DNA of 64,000 nt from Isobaculum melis (GCF_900111355.1 NZ_FOHA01000001.1:310001-374000); one strand, 5' to 3'; counted from the first letter of the stretch, positions 17,170 through 25,985 are shown. Notes: generated from the sequence alone by a model not told the origin. Translations and numbers: made by a program.

Positions 17170-19767
17170 ATGAAAAAGCAAGTTTTTGTTGTCCCGCATA
17201 GTCATTGGGACCGAGAGTGGTACTTCTCAATAGAAGATTCAAACACAATATTAAGTGAAAATATGGCAGAATTATTAACCTTTTTAGAACAAACACCAAA
17301 TTTTCCAACGTATACATTTGATGGACAGCTATCCGTCATCGAAGATTACCTAAAGCATGCTCCGGAAGATGTTGAACGACTTAAAAAATTGATTAAGAAT
17401 GGTCGTTTACACATTGGACCATGGTATACACAAGGAGATACATTACTCTTACAAACAGAGTCAATTATTCGTAATTTATTGATAGGTAAGCAAGGTGCAG
17501 AAGCCTTTGGACACTCAATGGATATTGGCTATTTACCAGATATTTTTGGACAAAATGCTTACTTACCAAGCATATTTAAGCGTTTTGGCATCACTCACAG
17601 CATCCTACAAAGAGGACTTTATCATGAACAAGTAAACAAAGATTTAAACTTTCAATGGATAGCACCAAATGGAGAAGCCATTCCAACGAATAATATTTAT
17701 TTTGGCTATGGACCAGGGAAATTTTTAGCTAGTGATGAACAGTATGTTACACAGACTCTATTACCGATTTTAGAAGCATTGGAAAAAATGAATCCCAAAG
17801 ATGCACCACTGCTTTTACCTGCTGGCGGGGACCAAGTTTTTGTACGAAAAAATTTCCCAAAGGTTATCGAAGAATTAAATCAGCGTGATTGGCCATATGA
17901 ATTTATTTTATCTGACTATGAAAGTTATATGGAAAAAGCATGGATGACTCCTCATGAAACCAAGATTAATGGAGAGCTGATTGCTTGCCAAAAATCAAGA
18001 ATTCACAATACAATTCGTTCACAGAGAATGGATATTAAGCAAAAAAATGCGCAGATAGAAGAAAAAATCTATCAACAATTAGAACCATTAGGCGTTTTAA
18101 GCCAAGAATTAGGCGGAAATTATCCTCAAAATTGGATGAATAGTTGCCTAAAATTATTATTTGACGTTCACGCTCATGATTCGATTGGTGGCTGTAATTC
18201 TGATGAAACAAATCGTGAAATTATGAATCGCTTGTATAAAATAGAGCGGATTGTAGATGGCTATCTGAATATTTTGAAGAAACAAATTAGTCGAGGCATA
18301 TTAGCAGAGGAAGAAGGAGTTGTTGCATTCAATTTGCTTCCTAAAAAAGTGAACAAACAACTTTCTTTTATTATTTTTACCAAAGAATCCTCCATTCAAT
18401 TAACTGATCTTTTAGGGAAAGCTTTACCTCAAGTGATTCGTAACCAAGAATATATCTCAGGAGGAACACAGGTAAAAGTAACTGCTGAAGGTGAAGTCCA
18501 AGTAGAATTACCAGGGTATTATCGAACCGAAATTGCAGCAGAAGTACCCTTTGAAGGCTTTGGTTATCGAAAATTGTTGATTCAAAATAGTTTAAATGAA
18601 AGACTAGCTTCTGTTGAAAATACCAAAATTAAGAATGAATTTTATGAGTTAGAAGTTGTAGACGGTATGCTAGAAGTAAGAAGATATGATGGGGCTGTAA
18701 AAAAACAATTATTTGATTTTGAAAATATGGCGGATGCTGGAGATTCCTATGATTTTTCCCCTGTTGAGAATGGTTTAGCAAATTATTCAACAAAGTTTAA
18801 GCTCATTGATATCAAAACATCTTCTCAAGAAAGTGAAATGATTCTTGAAACAACCGTAGCTGTTGCTAAAGAATTAGCTAACTGGAATCAATTAACAGAA
18901 GAAATGACAATCCAAACGACGATTCGATTAGTTAAGGGCTCTGATATGATCTATCTACAGCATCAAATGGAAAATCGTACCAATGACCACCGTGTTCGTT
19001 TGCGCTTTCTTGGTGAAAATACGGAAGGCTTAAGCTATGGTGACCAAGGTTACTCATTGCTGGAAAGGAAAAATCATAATCCTTATTTAGCAAATTGGCG
19101 AGAGGAAGGCTTTGCAGAAGCACCGCAAGCTATTTTTCCTTTAGAAAGATTTGTCACAATCAATGAAAAAGAAGGCAATGTAGCGCTTTTTACAAAAGGA
19201 TTAAAAGAATACGAAGCTACGGATGATGCGTTGTATCTGACCTTATTCAGAGGTGTAGGCTTACTTGGAAAAGATGATTTGGCTTGGCGACCAGGAAGAG
19301 CTTCCGGCATTAATAATAAAGTCGTAGCAACACCAGATGCTCAAATGCATGGTACGTTAACCTTTGATCTAGCTTATCGCTGGGTGAATGAAGAACTACA
19401 TCCTCAAAAACTCTATGCAGCTGCAGAAAAATTTGCAACGCAGCAATTAAGCTACCAATTACAAACATTGAATAGTTTTGAAGAAAGACTTGATCGTTTT
19501 GAATTGCCGCAACCAGCAGGTTTAAGCAATTTACCAACAGAAAAAATTGGCCCTAGCTTGCCAGAAAATCTATTTGTCAGTGGGATGAAAAAAGCAGAAA
19601 AAAGTGACAAAATCATTTTAAGAGTGTTTAATCCTCAAATAGCGCCAGTTGAGATACCAGCACATTTAAGTCAAACAGGTACCCTAGATGAAAAAGAATT
19701 AGGAACGATTAAAGAACTACCAGGTAAAGATTTCGTGACAATTATTATGGATAAAGCAGGTGAGTAA
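17170..19767 (+). CDS. mngB: GH38 alpha-mannosidase, probably (phospho-)mannosylglycerate hydrolase
   Basis: An 865-residue cytoplasmic enzyme. HSHWDREWYF at the N-terminus and GYLPDIFGQ (nucleophile Asp, about residue 122) are GH38 zinc and catalytic motifs; HAHDSIGGCNSDE (about 336-347) provides further metal ligands. Length fits MngB (about 880). In Escherichia coli MngB cleaves the PTS-delivered 6-phosphomannosylglycerate to mannose-6-phosphate and glycerate; the same role is inferred because a IIABC PTS precedes it and a glycerate kinase follows. AGGTGA lies seven bases before the ATG. Its TAA is followed at once by the ATG of the next gene. Confidence 0.88.
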   Translation: MKKQVFVVPHSHWDREWYFSIEDSNTILSENMAELLTFLEQTPNFPTYTFDGQLSVIEDYLKHAPEDVERLKKLIKNGRLHIGPWYTQGDTLLLQTESIIRNLLIGKQGAEAFGHSMDIGYLPDIFGQNAYLPSIFKRFGITHSILQRGLYHEQVNKDLNFQWIAPNGEAIPTNNIYFGYGPGKFLASDEQYVTQTLLPILEALEKMNPKDAPLLLPAGGDQVFVRKNFPKVIEELNQRDWPYEFILSDYESYMEKAWMTPHETKINGELIACQKSRIHNTIRSQRMDIKQKNAQIEEKIYQQLEPLGVLSQELGGNYPQNWMNSCLKLLFDVHAHDSIGGCNSDETNREIMNRLYKIERIVDGYLNILKKQISRGILAEEEGVVAFNLLPKKVNKQLSFIIFTKESSIQLTDLLGKALPQVIRNQEYISGGTQVKVTAEGEVQVELPGYYRTEIAAEVPFEGFGYRKLLIQNSLNERLASVENTKIKNEFYELEVVDGMLEVRRYDGAVKKQLFDFENMADAGDSYDFSPVENGLANYSTKFKLIDIKTSSQESEMILETTVAVAKELANWNQLTEEMTIQTTIRLVKGSDMIYLQHQMENRTNDHRVRLRFLGENTEGLSYGDQGYSLLERKNHNPYLANWREEGFAEAPQAIFPLERFVTINEKEGNVALFTKGLKEYEATDDALYLTLFRGVGLLGKDDLAWRPGRASGINNKVVATPDAQMHGTLTFDLAYRWVNEELHPQKLYAAAEKFATQQLSYQLQTLNSFEERLDRFELPQPAGLSNLPTEKIGPSLPENLFVSGMKKAEKSDKIILRVFNPQIAPVEIPAHLSQTGTLDEKELGTIKELPGKDFVTIIMDKAGE

Positions 19768-21447
19768 ATGAAAATTGAAGAACAAGTTTTAGAGCAGTTA
19801 GTCAAAATATATGGTCATAAAGCCGACGAAATGATGCATGAGTTAAGCCCAACCCTCGAAAAATTTGCTAAAGCAAAATTTCCAGAGAAGGCAGCAATTA
19901 ATCAAAAAAATGTGTATCTGATTGCTTATGGAGATAGTATTCAAAAAGCTGGAGAAGTTCCCTTACAAACTTTAAGAAATACATTAAATCAAGTAGCTAA
20001 AAATTTGATTACAGATGTCCATTTATTACCGATGTTTCCTTATACATCAGATGATGGCTTTTCGGTAGTAGATTACTATGAAATAGATCCAACTTTAGGA
20101 ACATGGCAAGATATTGCACTTTTAGAAGAAGATTATCGCTTAATGTTCGATTTTGTAGCCAATCATATGTCAAAATCAAGTGAATGGTTTCAAAAATTCT
20201 TATCCCGTGAAGCAGGATTTGAACAGGCCTTTATTCAACAAGATGAAGCATTTGATGCAACAAAAGTTGTCCGTCCTAGAACATCTCCATTATTTCATCA
20301 TTATCCAACAGCTGATGGAAGTCTGTCTGCATGGACAACCTTTAGCGAAGATCAAGTAGATATGAATGTTCAGGATGGTAAAATGCTTGCGCGTTTGACA
20401 GATGTACTGTTAACCTATGCACAAGCAGGCGCTTCATCCATTCGTTTAGATGCAATTGGTTTTTTATGGAAAGAATCTGGAACAACCTCGATGCATTTAA
20501 AACAGACCCATGAGATCATTAAATTATGGCGCATACTATTAGATTATTTTTCACCCTATACGCAAATTATCACAGAAACCAATGTTCCTCATAAAGAAAA
20601 TATTAGTTATTTTGGCAATAAGGATGATGAAGCCAATATGGTTTATCAATTTCCATTACCGCCACTTGTCTTAAATGCCTTCACTAAAAATGATAGCCAA
20701 ACATTGACAAAATGGGCAAAAGACATTCATTGCGTTTCAGAAACGGCCACCTATTTTAATTTTCTTGCTTCTCATGATGGCATAGGCATGCGCCCAACTG
20801 AAGGGATTTTAACAGAAGAAGAAAGAAATCATTTAGTTGAAAAGGTTCAAAAAAATGGTGGGAAAATTTCCTATAAATCTAACCCTGATGGCTCACAAAC
20901 CGTTTATGAATTAAATATAAATTACGCAGAAGCTTTACGAAATCCGGGAGAAGATGATCAAACAGCTATCAAAAAAATGCTGGCTGCACATCATATTTTG
21001 CTGTCTATGGTAGGGGTTCCTGCAATTTATTATCATTCACTTTTCGGATCAAAAAATGATTTGGCAGGTTTTGAGAAGTCTGGGATTAATCGTCGCATTA
21101 ACCGGGAAAAATTAGATGCAGACAAGTTACTTATGGCGTTAAAAGAGGATCATTACCGCCAGGAAATTTTTGATGGCATTCTTCATTTAATCCATCTTCG
21201 TCAAAAAAGTGAACACTTTAGTCCCTATGCGAATCAAGAGGTCTTAGATTATGGGCACAACGTCTTTGCATTAAGACGACAAAAGAAAGACAGCTCATCT
21301 GCCATTATCTCAATCACTAACGTCAGTCCTGAACCAGTTGTATTACAAAATATCGTTGGAAAAGAAATGATTTTACAACAAAATCTTCACGGAGAACTAC
21401 AGTTGGAACCATATGGCATCGCATGGATTGAGGTTGAAAATCAATGA
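19768..21447 (+). CDS. GH13_18 glycoside phosphorylase, probably glucosylglycerate phosphorylase
   Basis: A 559-residue alpha-amylase-fold enzyme of the sucrose-phosphorylase group. SSIRLDAIGF contains the nucleophile Asp, IITETNVP the acid/base Glu and ASHDGIG the transition-state Asp. GH13_18 enzymes cleave sucrose, glucosylglycerol, glucosylglycerate or sucrose-6-phosphate with phosphate to give glucose-1-phosphate. The glycerate kinase that overlaps its end points to glucosylglycerate as substrate (YcjM-like), giving glucose-1-phosphate and glycerate. Specificity is inferred from context, not from residues. Confidence 0.82.
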   Translation: MKIEEQVLEQLVKIYGHKADEMMHELSPTLEKFAKAKFPEKAAINQKNVYLIAYGDSIQKAGEVPLQTLRNTLNQVAKNLITDVHLLPMFPYTSDDGFSVVDYYEIDPTLGTWQDIALLEEDYRLMFDFVANHMSKSSEWFQKFLSREAGFEQAFIQQDEAFDATKVVRPRTSPLFHHYPTADGSLSAWTTFSEDQVDMNVQDGKMLARLTDVLLTYAQAGASSIRLDAIGFLWKESGTTSMHLKQTHEIIKLWRILLDYFSPYTQIITETNVPHKENISYFGNKDDEANMVYQFPLPPLVLNAFTKNDSQTLTKWAKDIHCVSETATYFNFLASHDGIGMRPTEGILTEEERNHLVEKVQKNGGKISYKSNPDGSQTVYELNINYAEALRNPGEDDQTAIKKMLAAHHILLSMVGVPAIYYHSLFGSKNDLAGFEKSGINRRINREKLDADKLLMALKEDHYRQEIFDGILHLIHLRQKSEHFSPYANQEVLDYGHNVFALRRQKKDSSSAIISITNVSPEPVVLQNIVGKEMILQQNLHGELQLEPYGIAWIEVENQ

Positions 21448-22571
21448 AAGTCGTGGTAGCTGTTGATTCATTTAAAGGAAGCTTAACTAGCTCAGAAGCA
21501 GGATTAGCGATAAAAAAAGGGCTATTACAAGTAAATCCAAATTTATTAGTTTCTGTTCACGAAGTCGCTGATGGTGGAGAAGGAAGCTTACAAGTTATTA
21601 AAAAAAGGATGACCCATTTAGAAGAAATAAAACTTTGTGTCTTTAACACTTTACATGAGAAAATAACAACCAGTTACTTGATAACGAACTGGGAAGGCAA
21701 AAAAACAGCGATCATCGAAAGTGCGATGGTTGTTGGAATTGAGGCAATTAACCCTAGTGAACACTCAACAAAATTAGGAAGTAGCTACGGTTTAGGGGAA
21801 ATGATTTTAGATGCTAAGAATCGTGGTTGTCAGCGTGTGATTGTCTTTTTAGGAGGGACTGCAACTTCTGATGGTGGCTTAGGGATGCTTGGAGCTTGGT
21901 CAGCAAATGCCTCAGACTATGAAGCTGGAAACTTGTTGTATGAAAATCAATTGCATTTTGATTTAACAAAAATGCAAGAAGAATTTTCAGAGATAGAGAT
22001 TCTTATTGGAAGCGATGTAACAAATCCATTTTCTGGTATGAAAGGATTTGCCCAGGTTTTTGCACCACAAAAAGGTGCCACACCAGAGCAGGTACAGTTT
22101 TTAGATAAGCAAGCAGAAAAATTCATGAAACAAGTTCAGGATAAAGTGAAAATCAATTTGAATGCATTTGAGGGCTCGGGAGCAGCTGGTGGCATTGCTG
22201 GAAGCTTACTGATTCTTGGGGGACGTATCCAGTCAGGGTTTGATATGATTGCTAAAATGATTGACCTAGAGCATGAAATCCAAGATGCTGATTTAATTTA
22301 TACAGGAGAAGGTCGTTTAGATGCACAGTCAGTTCAAGGAAAATTACCAATGAAAATCTGTCAACTTGCTGGAAAATATGATGTTCCTGTCATTGCCTTA
22401 ACAGGTAGCCGTGATCAACAATTAGGAGCATTGGATGATAACTTATTAGGTGCATTTTCAATCCAGCAAGGCCCAACTCCTATAGAAAAAGCATTAGAGA
22501 AAGAAGTAGCTGAAGACAATTTAGAAATCACTGCGAGAGAAACCTTTAAATTGTTTCAGTACAATTCTTAA
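21444..22571 (+). CDS. Glycerate kinase (GarK/GlxK family)
   Basis: A 375-residue kinase. It starts with VVVAVDSFKGSLTS (phosphate-binding), then VADGGEGS, GGTATSDGGLGML, and SGAAGGIAGSLLILGGRIQSG, all typical of type II (bacterial) glycerate kinase. It phosphorylates D-glycerate to 2-phosphoglycerate (or 3-), feeding glycolysis. It overlaps the phosphorylase gene by four bases (ATGA), so the two are coupled. Last gene of the operon; it completes use of the glycerate part released by the GH38 and GH13 enzymes. Confidence 0.92.
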   Translation: MKVVVAVDSFKGSLTSSEAGLAIKKGLLQVNPNLLVSVHEVADGGEGSLQVIKKRMTHLEEIKLCVFNTLHEKITTSYLITNWEGKKTAIIESAMVVGIEAINPSEHSTKLGSSYGLGEMILDAKNRGCQRVIVFLGGTATSDGGLGMLGAWSANASDYEAGNLLYENQLHFDLTKMQEEFSEIEILIGSDVTNPFSGMKGFAQVFAPQKGATPEQVQFLDKQAEKFMKQVQDKVKINLNAFEGSGAAGGIAGSLLILGGRIQSGFDMIAKMIDLEHEIQDADLIYTGEGRLDAQSVQGKLPMKICQLAGKYDVPVIALTGSRDQQLGALDDNLLGAFSIQQGPTPIEKALEKEVAEDNLEITARETFKLFQYNS

Positions 22572-22783
22572 TAATAGAATGGATTATGGTATTGTGTATG
22601 GTTTGTTAAATTCTTTTTAGTTGAATTTAATAAATCATACTTTTTTTATTTTGCCTATTTGATTGGTATGAAACCTTAAGATTAACTTAGGAAAAAAGTC
22701 CATCTTCATATAAATAAAATAGGATATAATAATCATGGAGTGTGTATTACATATATGAGTGTTAAAAGGAAATAGGTGAATAG

Positions 22784-23215
22784 ATGAAGAAACACTGGAA
22801 ATGGATTGTGGCTGTTGGGATTTTTTGTATGATTGGTTTTTATTTTTTTAAAGCCACACATGTTAAGACACAAGAATTTGGGTATGTCGCATTAGTGAAA
22901 ATTGATTTTAGACTTACAAAGGTTGAAAAGAATGAGGAAGATATTGTTTATGAAAGATATTTTTCAGCTTATGACATCAGTGAAGCTGAAATTGTGGATT
23001 ATTTTTATGCATTAAAGAATGGTAAAGGTTATGGCTATAGTATGAAGTCAACTAAAGCTGAAATTAGTGGAGAGCTGAAGAATGAGGGCAGAGTGGGTGT
23101 TTACTCCGAAGTAGCCAATGATTTCTTGGCTAAAAATCTTTATGGGCTGAGTATTATGATAGAGAAACAGGCAAATGGGTATTATTTTATCATCAAGGAA
23201 TTTCCAATGCGTTAG
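22784..23215 (+). CDS. Membrane-anchored small protein, unknown function
   Basis: A 143-residue protein with an N-terminal hydrophobic anchor (about residues 8-24, after KKHWK) and an extracytoplasmic beta-rich domain. No lipobox Cys is placed properly, so it is probably an N-in/C-out single-pass protein. Family not recognised. Ends just before a strong terminator. The 210 bases upstream hold only an AT-rich promoter region. Confidence 0.6.
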   Translation: MKKHWKWIVAVGIFCMIGFYFFKATHVKTQEFGYVALVKIDFRLTKVEKNEEDIVYERYFSAYDISEAEIVDYFYALKNGKGYGYSMKSTKAEISGELKNEGRVGVYSEVANDFLAKNLYGLSIMIEKQANGYYFIIKEFPMR

Positions 23216-23246
23216 TGGAAAGCGTTCATCGTTTATGAGAATGAAA

Positions 23247-23287
23247 TAAAAGGAACGAATGAATTTTTTTCATTCGTTCCTTTTTTA
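23247..23287. terminator. Bidirectional intrinsic terminator
   Basis: AAAAGGAACGAATGAA pairs with TTCATTCGTTCCTTTT around a short T loop, followed by T (plus strand) and preceded by A (minus strand). Serves the 22784 gene and the converging lectin gene. Confidence 0.9.
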
Positions 23288-24964
23288 CTGTACCTCACCT
23301 AAATTTTGTTCTTGGTAATTTTGAGAATAAGGTTTAGGTGAATCAGTGATTGGTTCTAGGTAAAATGTAATCCAATATTCTCTTTTAAGATTGCTATCAA
23401 TCGTTGGAAAACCTTCCATTCTTTTCTCTTGATTATGAGGGATGTCTTGGTCAGTGATAACGTAGCCTAGAGAGTGATAATAGCTAGGAATCATTCCTTC
23501 GATTTGATAATATTTTCCAGCAAGATTTCTGGTTAATGTTGAGGTTAGATAGTTGTTGCCATCCTCAGTAAGAGAGCGTCCATAAACCTTTGCTTTTTCA
23601 AAGATGGAGGAGACATCTTTCGGTTCAATGGCATCAACATTTCTGATTTCTGCATAACCCTTACTAGGAATGGTTAAATGCTCGTTTGAGTTTAGAATAA
23701 CTTGTTGAATATGAAAAGAAAGCTGGTGCTTAGTATAGTAATAAGTGATTGTTTGTGGCGTGCCTGTATAGGAGCCAGTTTCTGTTGGGTCAATTCTGAG
23801 ATAGCCTTCAATATCTTCTCTGAAAGCACTTGTATTAAAGGGACTACCTAGTGAAAAAGTATCACTAATGGACTCTTTTTTAGACAGTAAAGGTAAATTT
23901 GTTTCTTGATCAATATATGCGACACTAACACGTTGTGGTAATGCAACAATGTGTTCATTTTCTCCTTCTTTTTCTTCTTGCTTGCCATACTGACTAAATT
24001 CAACATAATAGCCTTGGTTAAAAATCGTATCTATTCTATCATTATCGACATCATTCCACCATTTTTGCCCATTTTTAGCAAATTGCACAACATATTCTGA
24101 AGCCTCACCAAAGTTGTTAGGTTCATTTTTTGCCCAGCCACTGTAAACAGTCAGTGGTCTTGAACCAGTGGCATAGTGTTTTCCAGTAAAAAAGATTTTT
24201 CCAGCTTCAGGTCCACTAGCCCAATACCAACTATCTGTTGTCGTATCAAAGTTGGACAGCTGATTAGACAAAACAGCTTCATCATTAATTTTTAGCCCAT
24301 TCTTATGAGACATTCTAGTGCCTCCTAGCATACCAGGTGCGGAAGCAATGGTATCAAAAATATAATCATGTTCCTCTTCACTAGTAATGGTTGCCAGATA
24401 GCCTTGTAATCCTTTATACCGCTCTGTTTTTGCTGCATTATATGAGTCCAACCAAGAAAGAGGAATTGGCACAAATTTGTAGTAGTGCTTTTTACGATAG
24501 GGATCGTTAGGATCTATCCAAGCAGAAATGTCATCTGGGTCAACTGAAATAGACACATTACCTGTTGCTTCTTTTTCATTTGTTATAACCAAGCTCAGTT
24601 TTTCTAAAACTTTTTGAATATCAGCAGGTTTGTTATTTTTTTTTAGCTGGTAACTAATCAATGTATCAGTTAAATCACTAGAAGTTGTCCAACCTGTAGG
24701 AACGGCCATTGACAATTGCACACCTTTTGGGATAGAAATTGTAACCGATTTAAATTCGGTAAATGTGTTTTCGATTTTTAAATTTTCCAGCGAAAATTTA
24801 TTTCCTTCTCGTTTTAGATTAAAATCGATTGTTTTTACAGGATCCGCAGCTTTTGACTCAATATTTTCTGCGATTACTGTTGCATTACTTCTTTGTGTAG
24901 AAATAAGAAATAATAAAAGACAGCTAATAATTATCAGCCATTTATAGGGGTTTATTTTCCGCAT
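23285..24964 (-). CDS. Secreted C-type-lectin-like / MucBP surface protein
   Basis: A 559-residue exported protein. Signal peptide about residues 1-29 (basic start, LLLFLIS core, cleavage near SNA). A C-type-lectin-like domain follows (about 165-330) with EPNNFGE and KWWNDVDND, matching the EPN and WND calcium/sugar-ligand motifs; EPN is associated with mannose-type binding in animal lectins. A MucBP repeat follows (about 350-410: VSVAYIDQETNLPLL to ITYYYT). No LPXTG anchor or GW/WxL module is seen at the C-terminus, so it is secreted or non-covalently bound. Probable adhesin. Preceded by a strong promoter and a terminator-bearing leader. Confidence 0.85.
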   Translation of the reverse strand: MRKINPYKWLIIISCLLLFLISTQRSNATVIAENIESKAADPVKTIDFNLKREGNKFSLENLKIENTFTEFKSVTISIPKGVQLSMAVPTGWTTSSDLTDTLISYQLKKNNKPADIQKVLEKLSLVITNEKEATGNVSISVDPDDISAWIDPNDPYRKKHYYKFVPIPLSWLDSYNAAKTERYKGLQGYLATITSEEEHDYIFDTIASAPGMLGGTRMSHKNGLKINDEAVLSNQLSNFDTTTDSWYWASGPEAGKIFFTGKHYATGSRPLTVYSGWAKNEPNNFGEASEYVVQFAKNGQKWWNDVDNDRIDTIFNQGYYVEFSQYGKQEEKEGENEHIVALPQRVSVAYIDQETNLPLLSKKESISDTFSLGSPFNTSAFREDIEGYLRIDPTETGSYTGTPQTITYYYTKHQLSFHIQQVILNSNEHLTIPSKGYAEIRNVDAIEPKDVSSIFEKAKVYGRSLTEDGNNYLTSTLTRNLAGKYYQIEGMIPSYYHSLGYVITDQDIPHNQEKRMEGFPTIDSNLKREYWITFYLEPITDSPKPYSQNYQEQNLGEVQ

Positions 24965-25043
24965 GTTGCATCACTCTTTTCTATTTTTATTAAATTTTTT
25001 GTGAAAAAAACATCTGTTTTTTTCATTTTTTGATAGAGGATAA

Positions 25044-25082
25044 CAAAAAACTTCAAAACATTGCTTTTGCAACATTTTGAAG
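25044..25082 (-). terminator. Intrinsic terminator within the lectin gene leader (candidate attenuator)
   Basis: Read on the minus strand, CTTCAAAA and TTTTGAAG form the outer stem around an inner TTGC/GCAA helix, followed by TTTTTT. It lies between the lectin promoter (25149-25176) and its start codon, with no other minus-strand gene upstream to terminate. Confidence 0.75.
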
Positions 25083-25120
25083 AACGGATATACATATTTA
25101 AAGAATAGAAAATGGTGGGT

Positions 25121-25142
25121 GCAAGTAACAGATGTTACTTGC
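25121..25142. promoter_or_regulatory. Perfect inverted repeat at the lectin promoter start region
   Basis: GCAAGTAACA and TGTTACTTGC form a perfect 22-base inverted repeat with a two-base centre. It begins seven bases after the -10 box, so it may be an operator over the transcription start or the first hairpin of the leader RNA. Confidence 0.7.
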
Positions 25143-25148
25143 ATATCC

Positions 25149-25176
25149 ATTATATCGGTTTCTTGGTAGCTGTCAA
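25149..25176 (-). promoter_or_regulatory. Consensus sigma-A promoter for the lectin gene
   Basis: On the minus strand TTGACA (25171-25176) and TATAAT (25149-25154) are separated by 16 bases, both perfect consensus hexamers. The gene is about 185 bases downstream. Confidence 0.8.
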
Positions 25177-25301
25177 TGCGACAAAATGGAGAAAAAAATA
25201 AAAAATAGGTTTTTAGTTTTATCTGAAAATAATAATGGGTTGTAACTGTTTTTTTTATCCTTTTTTAGAATGTTTTAATAATAAAAGTAAAAGGAGGAAA
25301 A

Positions 25302-25364
25302 ATGGAGGATTTTCAGCTTTTAACGAATGAGTGTCCCTTTCCTAGCATTAGGAAAGAGAAATAA
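25302..25364 (+). CDS. Possible 20-residue peptide gene
   Basis: ATG 25302 has an excellent AAAGGAGG ribosome site and encodes MEDFQLLTNECPFPSIRKEK, then TAA. An intrinsic terminator starts at the stop codon, making a compact single-peptide unit. The peptide is soluble, with one Cys and no signal sequence. It may be a regulatory or leader peptide, or the remnant of a larger gene; nothing proves it is made. Confidence 0.4.
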   Translation: MEDFQLLTNECPFPSIRKEK

Positions 25365-25390
25365 ATGCATCTAATTTATTCTCTTTTTAT
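25355..25390 (+). terminator. Intrinsic terminator after the 20-residue ORF
   Basis: AGAGAAATAAAT pairs (one bulged A) with ATTTATTCTCT, followed by TTTTTA. Confidence 0.7.
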
Positions 25391-25426
25391 GATAGGCTTA
25401 TCAAAAGAATATGAGAAGGGATTTTG

Positions 25427-25516
25427 ATGACTGAAAAAATTTAATTAGTAAGTGACTCAGATGCTTCAGCAGGTTTTATACCAGACACTTATAGCTTGGG
25501 AGTACTCTTATATTGA
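25427..25516 (+). pseudogene. Possible gene remnant with in-frame stop
   Basis: AGAAGGGA correctly precedes ATG 25427, but the frame stops after MTEKI (TAA 25442-25444) and then continues open as LVSDSDASAGFIPDTYSLG to a TGA at 25514. A decayed gene is one reading; a chance arrangement is another. No family recognised. Confidence 0.25.
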
Positions 25517-25590
25517 GTACTTCTTTTTTTATTATGTGAATATATTACACATAATGAATTCTTAAACAAGCAATATGATATATTATAGGG
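25500..25590 (+). repeat. Terminator-promoter module, copy A
   Basis: A hairpin of the type AGTACTC-TTATAT-TGAGTACT followed by a T run, then an AT-rich stretch ending in an extended -10 TGATATATT (25576-25584). A close copy lies at 26543-26630 before cas3. Copy A is placed to drive the 70-codon ORF and possibly array 1. Confidence 0.7.
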
Positions 25591-25606
25591 ATATTGCACC
25601 TATAGG

Positions 25607-25819
25607 ATGGGCTCAGAATTGGAAAATGCTCTTAATGAGTTGGGAAAATCAAAACAATTTGATGCATCTACTGGAACTTATCTTTTTCATGATTATAGCA
25701 CTAGCCCATGGTATAATAAATTAAAAGAATATAATGATTCTAGCACATCACAGTGCTTTGAACTTGTTGCTGCGGATAATAAGTTTTTATGTAGAGTATG
25801 TATTGATTTTTTAGGATGA
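25607..25819 (+). CDS. Hypothetical 70-residue protein next to CRISPR array 1
   Basis: ATG 25607 starts 23 bases after an extended -10 box, with only a weak ribosome site (TATAGG). The product is soluble and acidic/polar (ELENALNELGKS, FHDYSTSPWYNKLKEYND, a CX6-type pair of Cys near the end). I do not recognise it. It ends a few bases before the CRISPR leader and lies inside the segment bounded by the duplicated module, so it may have come with array 1. Possible roles (regulator, immunity-type protein, remnant) are speculation. Confidence 0.45.
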   Translation: MGSELENALNELGKSKQFDASTGTYLFHDYSTSPWYNKLKEYNDSSTSQCFELVAADNKFLCRVCIDFLG

Positions 25820-25825
25820 AAATTG

Positions 25826-25985
25826 AGTGCGAACCTTAAGTGTACATGAAATTACTAGGGGATTCGCACCAAAATTTCGAGAAAAATTCTTTGAAAACGA
25901 GGGTTTTCTCATTAAAATTTAATTTTTTTGTTAGTTTTTAGGTGAAATAGTGAAAGTATGTTCGTATATTTTGACTGATTTCACA
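25826..25985 (+). promoter_or_regulatory. CRISPR leader of array 1
   Basis: About 160 AT-rich bases before the first repeat, closely similar to the array 2 leader. Shared blocks are the inverted repeat GTGCGAA...TTCGCAC (25827-25869), GTTAGTTTTTAGGTG-like sequence, and the repeat-proximal TTTTGACTGATTTCAC. This sets transcription and spacer insertion at the left end. Confidence 0.85.
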
